DNA of 64,000 nt, taken from positions 48,272,335 to 48,336,334 of the forward strand of contig JAHLJT010003656.1 in the NCBI GenBank assembly GCA_031308135.1, written 5' to 3'. A program made the translations under genes and the position numbers. Shown one piece after another: positions 10,040 to 21,200 of this stretch (position 1 is its first letter; each line of letters begins with the position of its first letter). Source of the stretch: Acheta domesticus. Taxonomy: Eukaryota; Arthropoda; Insecta; Orthoptera; Gryllidae. Under the pieces are notes generated by a model. It worked only from the letters and a program-made list of their open reading frames with translations. It did no database searches and had not been told where the DNA came from.

Positions 10040-12760
10040 GGTTGTTGCAGGTGAACTGTCGTAGTATAATCAATAAAGAAAGTTTTGGAATCTAGTTGAT
10101 GCCTGCGATCCTGACATAGTGATAGGGACTGAGTCGTGGCTAACTGAGGAAATCGGGTCCTCTGAAATTTTTCATTCCCATTACAAGATCCTTAGGAGGG
10201 ATAGAAATAGTAGAGGGGGCGGAGTCTTTATTTGCGTCAAAGAGGACATAGATATTAGGTTAGAGTGGGTCAGTAGAGTGTTTGAAATGATGGGAATAGA
10301 AATTATTACGTCAGGAAATGTATTAGAAATTATTGCATGCTATAGGCCTCCGAGCGACGGATATGACATTTTAGATGACATCATTCAGAGAACGGGAAAC
10401 GAAAATGGCCATCCTATTGTTATTGGAGGCGACTTAAATTTTCCGAGCGCAAACTGAGAGGTAGCCGTGAGCGAAGGGAAAGTCCAAACCCTTGTTAACG
10501 GTCTGGTTTGGGACCGGGGTTTTATCCAGGCAGTTCGGACCGGGACGCGACAGGATGCGACTTTGAAGGTCTACCTAATTAGACCGAAAGAACTTTTCAT
10601 ATCTTGTGAAGTTGTTGAGGGCATTAGTAACCACAAAGCGATTCTTCTTGACTTAGACGGAAATATTTCAAGAAAAGACATTACAATAGGAACGAAAGTA
10701 CGGCAATACAGAGAAAGCAAATTTAGGCGGGCTTCAAGGTTTTCTTAGGGAACAAATGACCGCTTTCTAAGAACAGAGGGAGGTATGGAAGAAATATGGG
10801 GCGTGTTCAAATATATTATATACGAAGCTTTGCAAAAGTTTGTTCCGTGCAAAATTCTAAAAAATAATCCGGATCCAGAATACTACAATGCAAAAATTAG
10901 GAGAATGAAGAGGATAACGAGAAAGGCATTTAAGAACAGAAAACGCAGTAGCGAGCATATGAATATTTTTCGAAATCGTTCAAAAGAATTGGAGCGCGAA
11001 AAGAAAATTGCTCAGAAGGCATATTTAAAGAATATTCTAGATGGGTAGGGAAATAACTGGACAGGTTTTTACAAATATGTTCGTAGAAGGAAAGGAAATG
11101 AAGAGGATATCCCAGTAATTCGCGAAAATGGAAACACGCTAATTACTGACAATCGCGCAAAAGCGGATGTATTTAATAAGTATTTCTGTTCGGTTTTCAA
11201 ATATAGTGCGGACCATCCATTTATTCAAGGGTCTTCTGTTGAGAATCAGTTTAATATTGAAGTAAACGTTCTATGGAATAAAGTAAAGTCTATGAAAATT
11301 GGTAAGTCAAGGGGTCCAGAAGACATTTCTACGAATTTAAGTAAACTAGGAGGAAAGGCAATATTACTGTACCTAATTAGAATTTTTCACATGTCTTTGA
11401 ATAATTTAAAAGTGCTGAAGATTGGAAATTAGCTTTTGTTGTACCAATTTTTAAAAGTGGTGACAAAACTAAATTGTGCAATTATAAGCCGGTAAGTCTT
11501 ACGTCAGTGGTCTGCAAGCTTATGGAGCATCTAGTTGGGAGTTACATGAAGAAAGAATGGGAAATTAAAAAATGGCTCGACGATGGGCAACACGGGTTCA
11601 GGAGTGGTTACTCATGTAAAAGTCAGGTAGCCACGCTATTTCAGGATCTAACAGATGAAACTGACGCGGGCGGGAGAGTAGACGCAGTAGTTATAGATTT
11701 TGCCAAAGCGTTTTGATGTCGTTCCACACGATCGGCTTGTACAGAAATTAATGAATTCAGGCATAGAACCCAGGGTGGTGGCGTGAATTAGCAAGTTTCT
11801 GCGAGATAGAAAACAGAAAATCCGAATTGGGCAAGAGTTATCTTCCGGGGCAAGCGGTACGTCAGGAATACTGCAGGGAAGTGTCATTGGACCCCTTCTA
11901 ATTCTAGCTTTCGTCAATGATCTGCCGGCGCAATTAACCTCTAGTGTTCGGCTATTTGCAGACGATTGCATAATATATCGTAGTATTAATTCGAAAAGAG
12001 ATGAAGAAATTCTGCAACGGGATCTTGATGCGTTATACTACTGGGCGGAAAATAATGGAATGTCCATAAATGGCTCTAAAAGTAAATCCATCACATTTGG
12101 CAGGGGTCATAATTACAGTGAAAAAAATTACCGTTTAAATAATGACATTATTACGAGAGTTTCCTCGTGCAAGTACCTAGGAATTCAATTCGATAGTAAA
12201 TTAAGTTGGAAAAAACACGTAGATTTTGTTGTAGGGAAAGCCTGGAGATTCACTTTGTACTTTTCACTTTTCACTTTGTAATGCGCATTCTAAAAAGAGT
12301 GCGGCAAACGCGAGGGAAATTGCTTATTTATCTCTTGTTCGTCCGATAATGGAATATGGAACAATTTGTTGGGAACAGCACAAAATTATGCAGTGTAAAC
12401 ACTTGCAAAGGATTCAGCATAAGGCAGCTAAATTTACTTTCAGGGACAAGAAAATGGCAGGGTGGGATTCACTCAAAAACAGGCGATCAGTAGCAAGACT
12501 CTGCGCCTTGTATAAAGCTTGGAAAGGTGAAATGGCCATCCAGCTTGGAAAGAAATTAATCGGCTGCTATGTATTCCTACATACATCAGTAGAGTGGATT
12601 ACAGGCGCAAAATAAATTTAAGACAGCAGAGAACGGATGTCGGGAAATTTTCTTTTACAAATCGAATGATTACGGAATGGGATAGGTTGTCTTCAAAAAC
12701 CTTTGAACCCTTTCCTCAAAGCGTTCAACAGTTTAGGAAATTAATTTAGGGTATTATTAA
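10040..12760 (+). pseudogene. Endonuclease-reverse transcriptase (pol) of the LINE
   Basis: An APE-type endonuclease domain begins with LLQVNCRSI (about 10045) and shows the catalytic-type TESWL (about 10131), GGGVFICVKED, IACYRPPS and GGDLNFPS (about 10430), then SNHKAILLDL (about 10630). One frame runs from 10119 to about 11430, interrupted only by stops at 10455, 10746 and 11046. After a frameshift the RT follows: FKSGDKTKLCNYKPVSLTS (about 11450), GQHGFRSGYS, DAVVIDFAKAF (a one-T insertion near 11713), then PHDRLVQKLMNSGI, LQGSVIGPLL and the catalytic LFADDCIIYR (about 11950). SSCKYLGIQFDSKLSWKKHV, MEYGTICWEQHK (about 12350) and LQRIQHKA follow. Stops plus frameshifts rule out activity. 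The clade is my reading of motifs. Confidence 0.9.
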
Positions 12761-13100
12761 GTAAATGAGGGGGGATAGTGGGTTATATAGTGATGCATAA
12801 GTGTTCTATTGTGAAGTGAGGTGTCGTGCAGTGTATAGCAGAGAAATAAAGAAGGAAATGTTTTCAGGTCTCAGTGAAGTGAAGTGAAGTGTAGTGAAGT
12901 GCAGTGTGATCCTAATTGTATAAACATTCAGTGCGGAGTTAGAGTATAGAAGGTTTTTTCTTCTTTCTTTTTCTTTTCTTTTCTCACTTAATGTAATTTA
13001 ATATATAATGAATCAGTTAGTTTTTTATTATTATTATTATTTTATCATTATTATTAATTTAATTAGTATATAATTTGCTAGTTATATTACCTTACTATTA

Positions 13101-13141
<41 letters not shown>

Positions 13142-13187
13142 GGTATTAGTGTTCTATGCTACTGTGTATTTTTATGTTTTTGTAATT

Positions 13188-13226
13188 AGCTGCCACCTGG
13201 TTATACCCATTTGCAGCTTAAATAAA
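13188..13226 (+). other. LINE 3'-terminal hairpin and AATAAA (copy 1)
   Basis: AGCTGC pairs with GCAGCT across 31 nt, with an inner GGT/ACC pairing, and AATAAA follows at 13221. Equivalent hairpins in copies 2 and 3 keep pairing although the stem bases differ. In CR1/L2-type elements a 3' stem-loop is the established recognition site for the reverse transcriptase, so that role is inferred here. Confidence 0.75.
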
Positions 13227-13234
13227 TCTATCTT

Positions 13235-13845
13235 TATCCCTGACGGCGCCCAAAGCATATTTCTCCTTACGAAAAAAATACTACAACAAAAAATACTAAA
13301 AGACTACAACAGTGCATACTTTCTCGTATTATCGGCAACAGTTAAGTAATATTGTAATATTGCGATTTCTGATTTATTTATTTATTTGTCAAAAAACAGT
13401 AAAAACTGTATATGACGTGTGGGGAAAGAAATTTATCTGCGCACATTTTCTTGAGGGCCAGAATTTTATTATTAAAAAAAAACCAAAAAAAACGAAAAAA
13501 TGAATTCAGAAAATAATTATTTTAGAAAATAAAGATATTTGAAAAATGTTTTTTCCCGAGTTATAGAAAATCAATTTCAACTGTAAATGAACTACAAGCA
13601 AAAGGAGTGCTCAACAAAACGTGCGCACAGTGAAGCTACATTTACGTCCAGAAGCAAAACAAGGGGCCATCTCAGCATTTGCTCAATGGATCAGGGAAAC
13701 TGGACAAAAACCTGATCGAGATGGGGGTCATTGACCCGGAAGCTGAAGTACATTACTTGTTACAGGCGTATTAAATATTTTTTTAAATGTATACAATGCA
13801 AACATAAACTAATTCATTATATATCTTTGTTTTGTTACATTAAAC
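13235..13845. other. AT-rich DNA without a clear gene
   Basis: A-rich tracts near 13480-13500 and chance frames of about 60 codons. Part of 13740-13845 could be the 3' UTR of the minus-strand LINE next door. Confidence 0.45.
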
Positions 13846-14943
13846 ATTATTTTTCTTTTTCACGATCAGTATAATCTCTAATTGTATAGAAACAGTTTTG
13901 CAGCAGAAAAGATTTTACTTTTAACTTAAATTTGTGTACCGACTTTTAATTGTTTTATGTCATCTGGCAATGCGTTGTAAAGTAACGTACATGTATTGTA
14001 TGTTGATTTCTTGTACTGAGCTGTTGATACTGACACTTGATGCACGTGATTTCTACGGCGTGTGTTGTAATTATAAATATCAATATTGCATGAAAATATG
14101 TTCCCTCCGTTAAGTAGGTCATTTTTGACAAATATTACAGATTCGTAAATAAATAGACAAGGCAATGGTAGGATTCCCAGCTCAATGAAAAGAGGCTTGC
14201 AGGAATCACGTGGAAGGCATTTTTTCATTATTCGAATAATTTTCTTTTGTAATCTGAAAGTCTGAATACTACAGGGTGAGCTTCCCCAGAATATTATGCC
14301 ATATCTCAGGCGGGAATGCACATTTGCAAAATAAACGCAACGAGCTGAATGAAGGCTGACAGAATTTGAAAGAATTCTGAATGCATAGCATAATGAACTT
14401 AATTTAGTGTTTAATTCTGTTATATGTACATTCCATTTGAGGTTTGATTGAATTGAAAGACCTAAAAATTTTGTTGCCTCAACATCAGCTAATTGCATAT
14501 TGTTCATTTTCAATGGAACATGCGATTTCCGATTTGAGATGCAAAAATGCATTGAAACAGTTTTTCTTTCGTTAACAATTAATTTGTTATTATTAAACCA
14601 ATTTGAAACTTCTGAAATTGTACTATTTACTGCTTCTTTTTTGCAAAGAACATTCGTGTCATCAGCAAACAGAACCGTTCTTCCATTTTTAATAGACGAG
14701 GGCATATCGTTTACATATAACAAAAAGAGAATAGGACCTAAGATCGAACCTTGCGGGACCCCATGCACAATTGGCAAAGAATTGGAAATATAAGTATGTA
14801 ATGTCCTTTCCTGCCAGTATGGTATTTCTACTCTTTGAGTCCGATGTTTAAGGTAAGAAGTTATCCACTCTAGGGCAATACCACGAATTCCACGAATTCC
14901 ACGATCTTCTAACACCTCAGATATAACTTGTAAATGTTTGATT
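13846..14943 (-). pseudogene. Reverse transcriptase C-terminal two-thirds of a second non-LTR lineage, nearly intact
   Basis: A 329-codon frame (14915-13926) encodes the RT from just before the palm. It shows GIALEWITSYLKHRTQ, VPQGSILGPILFLLYVND (about residues 53-70), catalytic LFADDTNVL (about 81-89) and VNERKT. KFLGLSIQSNLKWNVHI, HSRLRYGIIFWGSS and KPLFIELGILPLPCLFIYE follow, then a C-terminal RRRNHVHQV region. The stop at 13923 follows VGTQI, but the next frame continues the expected ending: KVKSFLLQNCFYTIRDYTD to a stop near 13848. One frameshift therefore removes about 25 residues. An in-frame TGA lies just upstream near 14942, and endonuclease and RT fingers are missing (5' truncation). 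A 9 bp duplication gives GIRGIRGI near the start. Jockey/CR1-like by motif. This is the best-preserved coding segment in the window. Confidence 0.9.
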
Positions 14944-15104
14944 CAACCAACTTAAATAAAGCGTCAGCGGTGAATATCTGCATTTATTTTGATACTCAAG
15001 AACAGTAGCCATTTCTTTACTTTTAAAAATAAAATTAACATGAATAAATTCAACTATTACAGTATAGACAGCATATACAGAAAAGCAAAAATTATTTCAC
15101 GCAT

Positions 15105-15345
15105 GCTTGCCTTGATTACTTCGAAGTGAACTTCCAATTTTTGAATAGCATTATCAGCGATCAAAATCAAAACCACTCTGATTTGACCGTCCGCTTCCTT
15201 GAGCATCGACATAGATGACATCGATAAAACCAATGGGTAGAGGTAATGTGGTATTATGTAAGGCTGAAGTAATGCTAACTTCTGAGTGGGCTCTAAGTGT
15301 GCCTTCTGAAGCCTCGTCACTGCTTCTATCAAATTAGAGGACGTA
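15105..15345 (-). pseudogene. R2/NeSL-like reverse transcriptase fragment
   Basis: The minus frame (start 15332) reads AVTRLQKAHLEPTQKLALL, then QPYIIPHYLYPLVL and MLKEADGQIR. This matches the post-palm segment of R2-type elements, in which a leucine-rich LxPxQKLxLLxxYxIPxxxYxLVL block precedes a D-x2-IR motif. Nothing upstream or downstream extends it convincingly. It may be related to the C-terminal domain at 1672-1975. Recognised from memory of the family pattern. Confidence 0.6.
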
Positions 15346-16098
15346 ATTTATTACATATTGGAAGAAGGTTCATCCACTTTTTATTTACCAGAGCCCGGCA
15401 GTAAGAGTTTTTATATTGAAATTTTGCCGTTATTTTTCGCGGCACTCCAATACATTCTTTATATTGAGTAAGCAGTAGCGACAAAGTAAGAAAAGGAAAT
15501 ACGATCTGAAGGAAATACAGAGCACGCCGCTAGAGTAAACGTCAGGAAATGAGTACTTCTTGATTTACAATGATGTTCGTAGTTAGTCGAGATCTGATCT
15601 TTGGTACTACCACTTTGTATAGTGAGAATTATTTCACTATAGAAAGAACACTGTAAAAGTTTCTGTGAGCGATTGCAGTTGTATAGTATTTTGGTTTTGG
15701 TCTTGGGGATATGTGATACTGCTTTTGTTATGAAAGAAGTTGCGCAGAAGATTTTGTTGGCCTGATAATCAATTCCAATCGGGTAAAATATGGGACATTG
15801 AGAATGCATGTAATAATCGTGTATTAAGTCAATACGATATTACCAGAATAATGTAGAGAATGCGAGCGTATTTAACGTGTGCGTGAAAGATGTAGGGGTA
15901 CGAAAATAACGTGTTTCGTTTGCACCAGAGAACAGTTACGAGTAATGGAGTAAATATTGGGAAGAAGTCAATTTGTTTTGTGCCGAGAACATTGCAACAT
16001 AAATTACTCAAGAAAATGTATTCGCAAAGGAAATGGGACGAAATGAGTTTTGTGGGCTTGGGTGTTGCCTTGCGCTCATTGAACGCTCATCAACAAAC
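15345..16098. other. No gene seen
   Basis: AT-rich DNA with chance frames, the longest 116 codons on the minus strand (15459-15809) and without recognisable domains or coding-like composition. Confidence 0.45.
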
Positions 16099-16099
16099 A

Positions 16100-16885
16100 C
16101 ATTTATTTGAACTGCAATTGGGTAAGACCCGGTGGCAGTTGATTAACAATAATTACAATAATAATAACAAGATAATAAAAAAGTACAATACAAAACGATA
16201 CAATACAATACGATGCAATAATAATACTATCTATAATATGAAGTGTTATAACAATTATTTCAACTCTACTATGATAACAACAATTATGTTAGTGATAATA
16301 AAAATCATTACGACATATATAGGTATTGGCTGAATTAGATTGAGAAAAGGCATTTATCACGTTCACTACACTTCACTGCACTACACTACATTGTTTTGCA
16401 TTGGATTACACTAACCAGCACTTCACATCACTTCACCACACTTCACATCACTTAGTTACTCATTTAACATCTATTACTCTCAGCTTGTTCTAACTTATTT
16501 CTAAAACTAAGTGCACATAGAGGAAAGGCCTTAAAAGTTGCTGCGGGTAAACTGTTCCAGTGGATAATTGCTCTGTTACAAAATGAGAATTTCCCACGAT
16601 ATACATTTTTTTCTTGTTCGAATTTTGTGGATATGATCGCTCCGGCCTAAATAATTTGGTTTTTCCATTCTAAACTTAATTTCCTTCCATGCTGGCAGAC
16701 CTACGTACGATTTATAAAGTGAACAAAGCCTCGCCCTTGTTTCTCTCGTTTCTAGAGGTTTCCATGACTTTTTTTATTAAGTTAGTTCTACAGGTAAACT
16801 TATTCGCTTTCCTCTGTATTCTATCTAGGTTTTTCCAGTGCGACTTTCTGTACGGATCCCAACATGCTACTCCGTAAAACATCTG
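16100..16885 (-). mobile_element. LINE family copy 2, 5'-truncated
   Basis: On the minus strand the pol C-terminus reads GVACWDPYRKSHWKNLDRI, later a frame change, then YVGLPAWKEIKFRMEKPNY, HIHKIRTRKK, GKFSF and WNSLPAATF, ending near 16487. The 3' UTR follows with AAGTG/CAGTG repeats (about 16365-16475), an A/T-rich trinucleotide-like tract (16145-16330), the terminal hairpin (16110-16140) and AATAAA (complement of 16102-16107). The match to copy 3 across WDPYR and WNSLPA is direct. Confidence 0.85.
16110..16140 (-). other. LINE 3'-terminal hairpin (copy 2)
   Basis: AACTGC at 16110-16115 pairs with GCAGTT at 16135-16140, and inner GGGT pairs with ACCC. Relative to copy 1 the outer G-C pair is replaced by A-T on both sides. 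Confidence 0.75.
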
Positions 16886-17528
16886 TACATTAGCTATTAG
16901 GAAAACGAGAATGAACGACTATCTTCATTACATCGTATTTGGAAACGCTAAATTTTCATCGTGATGGAATGTTGTTAGATCGACATAAGAGGAAAAATGA
17001 TTGAAAAATATAGCTTGTGTGCTATTTCTGAAGTCAGTCAATCTTAGAATTTCATGTTAAATTAACAAAGGGGCGAGGATAGAAATGGTGTGATGCTGTT
17101 CTCCCTAATGATATAAAGTAATTAGTAATGTAATTACATGTCCTGAATCCTTGATTTGTGTCCTTTGTTTTTTCCATGTCGGCCTTAAAAATCAGTTACA
17201 AATACGTCAGTGCACTGTGACACACTGCAACTATGAATCTTCATAAAAGCATGGTGCTTCTCTTGACAACTTGAGTCAACGTTAAAATTCTTACCGACAA
17301 GTGGTTCTTTCCTTTTTGCTTTCTTGCTCTTACTTCGTAAGAAAGGAAAGTATTGTCATCGTGTGCCGGAAAGCGGAGAATTCTCGACAGAAAAAACTCT
17401 TATTGCCGGGCCTTGGTGACAAAAAATCGAAAAATCTTATTTACAAATAAAAATCTTATTATTGAAAATAGTGACCACAAATATGAAGGCGCTACAATCT
17501 TATACTTTTCTTCCAAGTACGCTAAAAC
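16885..17528. other. No gene seen
   Basis: AT-rich sequence between LINE copy 2 and the Tc1-like element; no supported feature. Confidence 0.5.
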
Positions 17529-17530
17529 TA

Positions 17531-18665
17531 AACTGAGGTGACAAAAATCATGAGAAATCTCCTTATAATCCTATCAGATATCCTTTTGCCGAGCGAAGTG
17601 AAGCATCTCGACGTGGCATGGACTGAATATGTCGTTGAAGTCCCCTGCAGAAATATTGAGCCATACTGCCTCTATAGCCATCCATAATTGTAAAAGTGTT
17701 GCCAGCGCAGGATTTTGTGCACGAACTCTCGATTATGTCCTATAAATGTTCAATGGGATTCATGTCGGGCGATCTGAGAGGCCAAATCATAATCTAGAAC
17801 TGACCAAAAATGATCATCGAACCAATCGCGAACACTTGTGGTCTGGTGACATGGCGCATTGTCAACTACAAAAAGTGCATCGTTGTTCGGGAAAAAAAGT
17901 CACTGAGTGGCTGGAAATCGTCTCTAGGTAGCATTGAGCATTTAGTGTAAATGATCGGTTCTACTGAACCAGGCGATCCAGTCCAATCCATGTACAAACA
18001 GCCCATACTTTTGAGGCCATCATAAGATTTCGTAGTGCCTTGTGGACAACTTGAGGCATGGCTGTGTGGGTTTGCGCCAGACTCGAACCCAACCGTCAGC
18101 TCTTATCAATTGAAATTGCAACTCATCTGTCCCGACCACGGTTTTCCAGTCGTCCAATCGATACGGTCACGAGCCTAAGAGAGGTGGTGCTGGCTATGTC
18201 GTGCTGTTAGCAAAGACACTCCATAGCTGCCATAGCCCATTTCTGCTGCCATAGCCCATTAAAGCCAAATTTCGCCTCACTGTCGTAAAGGTTGCGTTCG
18301 TCATACATCCCACATTGATTTCTGCGGTTTTCTCATACAATGTTGTTTGTTTGTTAGCACTGACCTCTACGCAAACGCCGCTGCTCTCGGTGTGTAACTA
18401 AAGGCGGTAGGCTACTGCGTTCATCGTGTTGTAAGGTTGTGCCTGAAATTAATTTTTTTCGGCCCATGCGTGTAGCTCCACTCCGCGTTCAGTCAGTTAA
18501 TTTTCGTCGTGCATTCACAATCACGTCACAAACATTTTCACATGAATATCTTGAGTGTATATGAAAGCTCTGCTAATGCACTGCCCTTTTACACCTTTTG
18601 TACGCGATACTATTGTTATCTGTATATTTACATATTCCTATGTCATGCCTTTTGTCACCTCAGAG
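17531..18665 (-). mobile_element. Tc1-like DNA transposon, full-length ends, dead transposase
   Basis: Inverted ends CTGAGGTGACAAAA (17533) and TTTTGTCACCTCAG (to 18663) lie 2 bp inside TA dinucleotides at 17529-17530 and 18666-18667, as expected for TA target duplication. The 1135 bp length fits a Tc1 element. The minus strand reads TDELQFQLIRADG (first catalytic block region), VVDNAPCH-like LTMRHVTRPQ in a shifted frame, and SPDMNPIEHL followed by DIIE, the classic third-block sequence. Multiple stops and shifts interrupt it. A second relic lies at 26.06-26.74 kb. Confidence 0.9.
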
Positions 18666-18667
18666 TA

Positions 18668-20610
18668 CATTTTCTGTAATTTAAAAAGAATGATGCCCAC
18701 CAATCGTGAAACTATGTGTAACATTTTTCGTACGTCATTTTTTATTTTATCTGGTAACATTCGAAATTACAGATGTTGCACTATTAAGTAATTCCTTAAG
18801 AGTATCACTCTCTTCGCCATCCATACTAAATATAGCAATCCGACGACTTTCGTTGTGCTAATTCTGAAGAAAATGTAATCAAGTAAACAGACATATTCCA
18901 TAGTAACTCTTCCGTATTCATGAACCTTAAAAATATACTACTTCTTGAGATTTCACCTTATTCTACTACAAAATTAGAACTTTTTCAAATATTGTAATTT
19001 TTATACATTAGTAGAAAATGTTTACATTTCGTGTAGAAAAGTGGGTGTTTTCTTAATGGTCAAGATAAAATACTTTGCCGAGACTGTTGTCCGTGGCAAA
19101 GAATTCACGTGGTGTATTTCATAGGCGTATTTAACTTTTTAATCGACTTGGTAGACACACCAACTTTGCGCACTTAATATACAATAACTATTTACCCACC
19201 ATTTTTGTAAATGTCTCTCGCTAATTTTAAAATCTATGATTCTCCTCTCTTCTCATCTCCTCTCTCTCCTATTTGTCTCTCTTCCCTTCCCCACCCCTCT
19301 CCTCAACAGTCATTCACGGCAACACGTTTCGCGTTGCGGAGGTGCCAATGATTGGTGAACACGCGTGCATACATCAAATTCCCCCTCCACTTCGCAGTAA
19401 TTTATTCCAATCCACGCGTACCTGTTTATGAAAATGTAATCTGCAAGAGTCTCATTGATTATCATGTACCAAATAGATGTTTACTAGATTTTGATGCGGA
19501 GTCATCCAATTAAACATATACCGTTTTGAACTAACAGAACCAGGATAATTATAATGTTTCTCTGGTCCAAATTTGAAGTTGGTTTCAAATGATGATATTT
19601 TGAATGTGTTACCGATGCTGCGACTACATATATCTACACATTATTGGAAAGGCAAATATGGAGATATTAGAATAAACGGACATTAATATGTTTGAATTGT
19701 GTCATTCAGAAATTTCTGAAATTTAATGGTAAAAGGCATTCAAATTTTCTACACGCAACTTTTTTTTAACGTATATCAGAAAACTTATAACGTCGTTCAT
19801 ACCATGAAATAAACTAGAGGTATTACAACAGCTACGTTCTCGCGTTGTTTCTAAATTTGTAATTTTCGAAAATTCAGAGAGTTCCACGAGAATCATACCT
19901 GTGCCATTCTTTTAAACATCCCTTGATTTATCAGTAAAAAATTTAAAAAATGTAGCTTTCTTTGAGAAAATGTGTTTTTTATAAATTACATAAACTCCAA
20001 GCAAAAAGTACGCAAAAATTTGTCCCTTTTTCAAAACATTCTATACAACCTGTTTTTAAAAGCTAATTTTGTGCAACAGATTTTTTTAAGGCAAAACTCT
20101 ACCTTCAACTTCGTAGTTTTCAAAAATACAACTTTAATTTTTGCCGTGCTTTAATACATAAGAAAAAAAATTAAAGAAAAAATTGGAGCCGTTTTTGAAA
20201 AAGTAATTTAAGAAAAAATTTAATTGCCTCTGAATATTTGAAAATTACAAAAAGTTATTGTTTCAAAACTACATACACGCGTTCTCTCTCTCCATATACC
20301 AATCCATTCGTAGTTAGTTTTCAAAGCAGCCCAGAGCACAACTTGACGCTCTTTGTAGTGAACATTTAAAAAAGCCCTGATTTTTACCCCGTTGTTTCTT
20401 AAATAAATGTTTAGTTTTGTTTTGTTTCATTTATCTGTATTGTTCATTGTATTTTTGTCTGAATCTACATAAATGATTCTTTGTATACTCTTGTTTCATG
20501 TATTTTCCTTTCTGTATCTTGTAGTGAGCACTGGTGATGAGTGCCGGCAAGTTCTCGAAACATAATCTGTATGCAGTGTATGCAGATACATTTCTATTGT
20601 GGAAGATTAC
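18668..20610. other. AT-rich DNA without a gene
   Basis: Contains a short CT-rich stretch (19235-19305). A weak AT-rich motif block at about 20030-20140 (ACTCTACCTTCAACTTCGTAG) resembles one at 22.82 kb and, more loosely, one at 50.1 kb. No coding sequence recognised. Confidence 0.45.
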
Positions 20611-20620
20611 CTTTCCTTTG

Positions 20621-20839
20621 ACTTTCTTTTTGTAATTTTTAAGGTCATCAACTGCTAGGTCATTAGCGACCACTATTGGATGTAACGTTATGGTACGAGG
20701 ATGAAACGGTATGGTGATGATAGGGGGTCAAAGGACGAAAACTAATACAACCATGCCCGAGGCGGCACTCGAACCCTCGACCCCACAGATCACGATCACT
20801 ACAGCACCACTGGCTTAGCGATCTCGGCCACGGGGCCGA
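20621..20839 (-). mobile_element. tRNA-derived SINE, family B, copy 1, with target-site duplication
   Basis: CTTTCCTTTG at 20611-20620 and 20840-20849 flanks the element. On the minus strand the head reads GTGGCCGAGATCGCTAAG (A-box region) and GGGTTCGAGTGCC (B-box, complement of 20764-20776). The body contains CACCATACCGTTTCATCCTC, and the end contains GACCTAGCAGTTGATGACC followed by an A-rich tail. The total of about 219 bp is typical of a SINE. The CTAATGACC end block also occurs in family A. Confidence 0.9.
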
Positions 20840-20869
20840 CTTTCCTTTGGGTTTGTTTAGACGCGCGCT

Positions 20870-21200
20870 TCTCAGTTGGGCCGATTCTTTCGCTCTCCGT
20901 TTGCACCTGGTTAATTGTTAATTCGCGAACCCCTCGGCGACTCGAGTAGTTGGCGCTCGTGCGCCCTGCCAGGTCGGGATGCGCCGGGCCGTCCTGCGCT
21001 GCTCGAGGCGTGGTGGGGAGGGGAGGAACGGGGGAGGGGGAGGCTCATATCGCCGGCGCTCGCAGCTGCGCACCACTCCATAATGAAATTGCTCAGCCTT
21101 CTCCGCCTCCGCGACCCGCCGCCAGGGGGTGCCAAAACGCTGCTCGCGGGCGGTGCGTCTCTTGGGGGGGGGGCGGTTGCTGCCTGATTCACTCTTTTTC
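20870..21200. other. CpG-rich island
   Basis: G+C- and CpG-dense sequence starts right after SINE-B and ends at a G9 run near 21172. Overlapping frames on both strands (up to 114 codons) have low-complexity P/R/A/G composition and no domain. This is a candidate promoter or regulatory island; no start-site motif was identified. Confidence 0.4.

Larger units (their letters stand above)
10020..13235 (+). mobile_element. CR1/jockey-like LINE, copy 1, 5'-truncated with 3' end
   Basis: The element starts near 10020, just before the endonuclease, carries a complete but broken pol, and ends with a family-specific 3' UTR: AAGTG/CAGTG repeats (12805-12910), ATT-rich tracts (13020-13141), a small hairpin (13188-13218) and AATAAA (13221). 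Two further copies of the same family, in opposite orientation, lie at 16.1-16.9 and 25.2-26.1 kb and share this 3' architecture. No ORF1 is visible. Confidence 0.85.
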
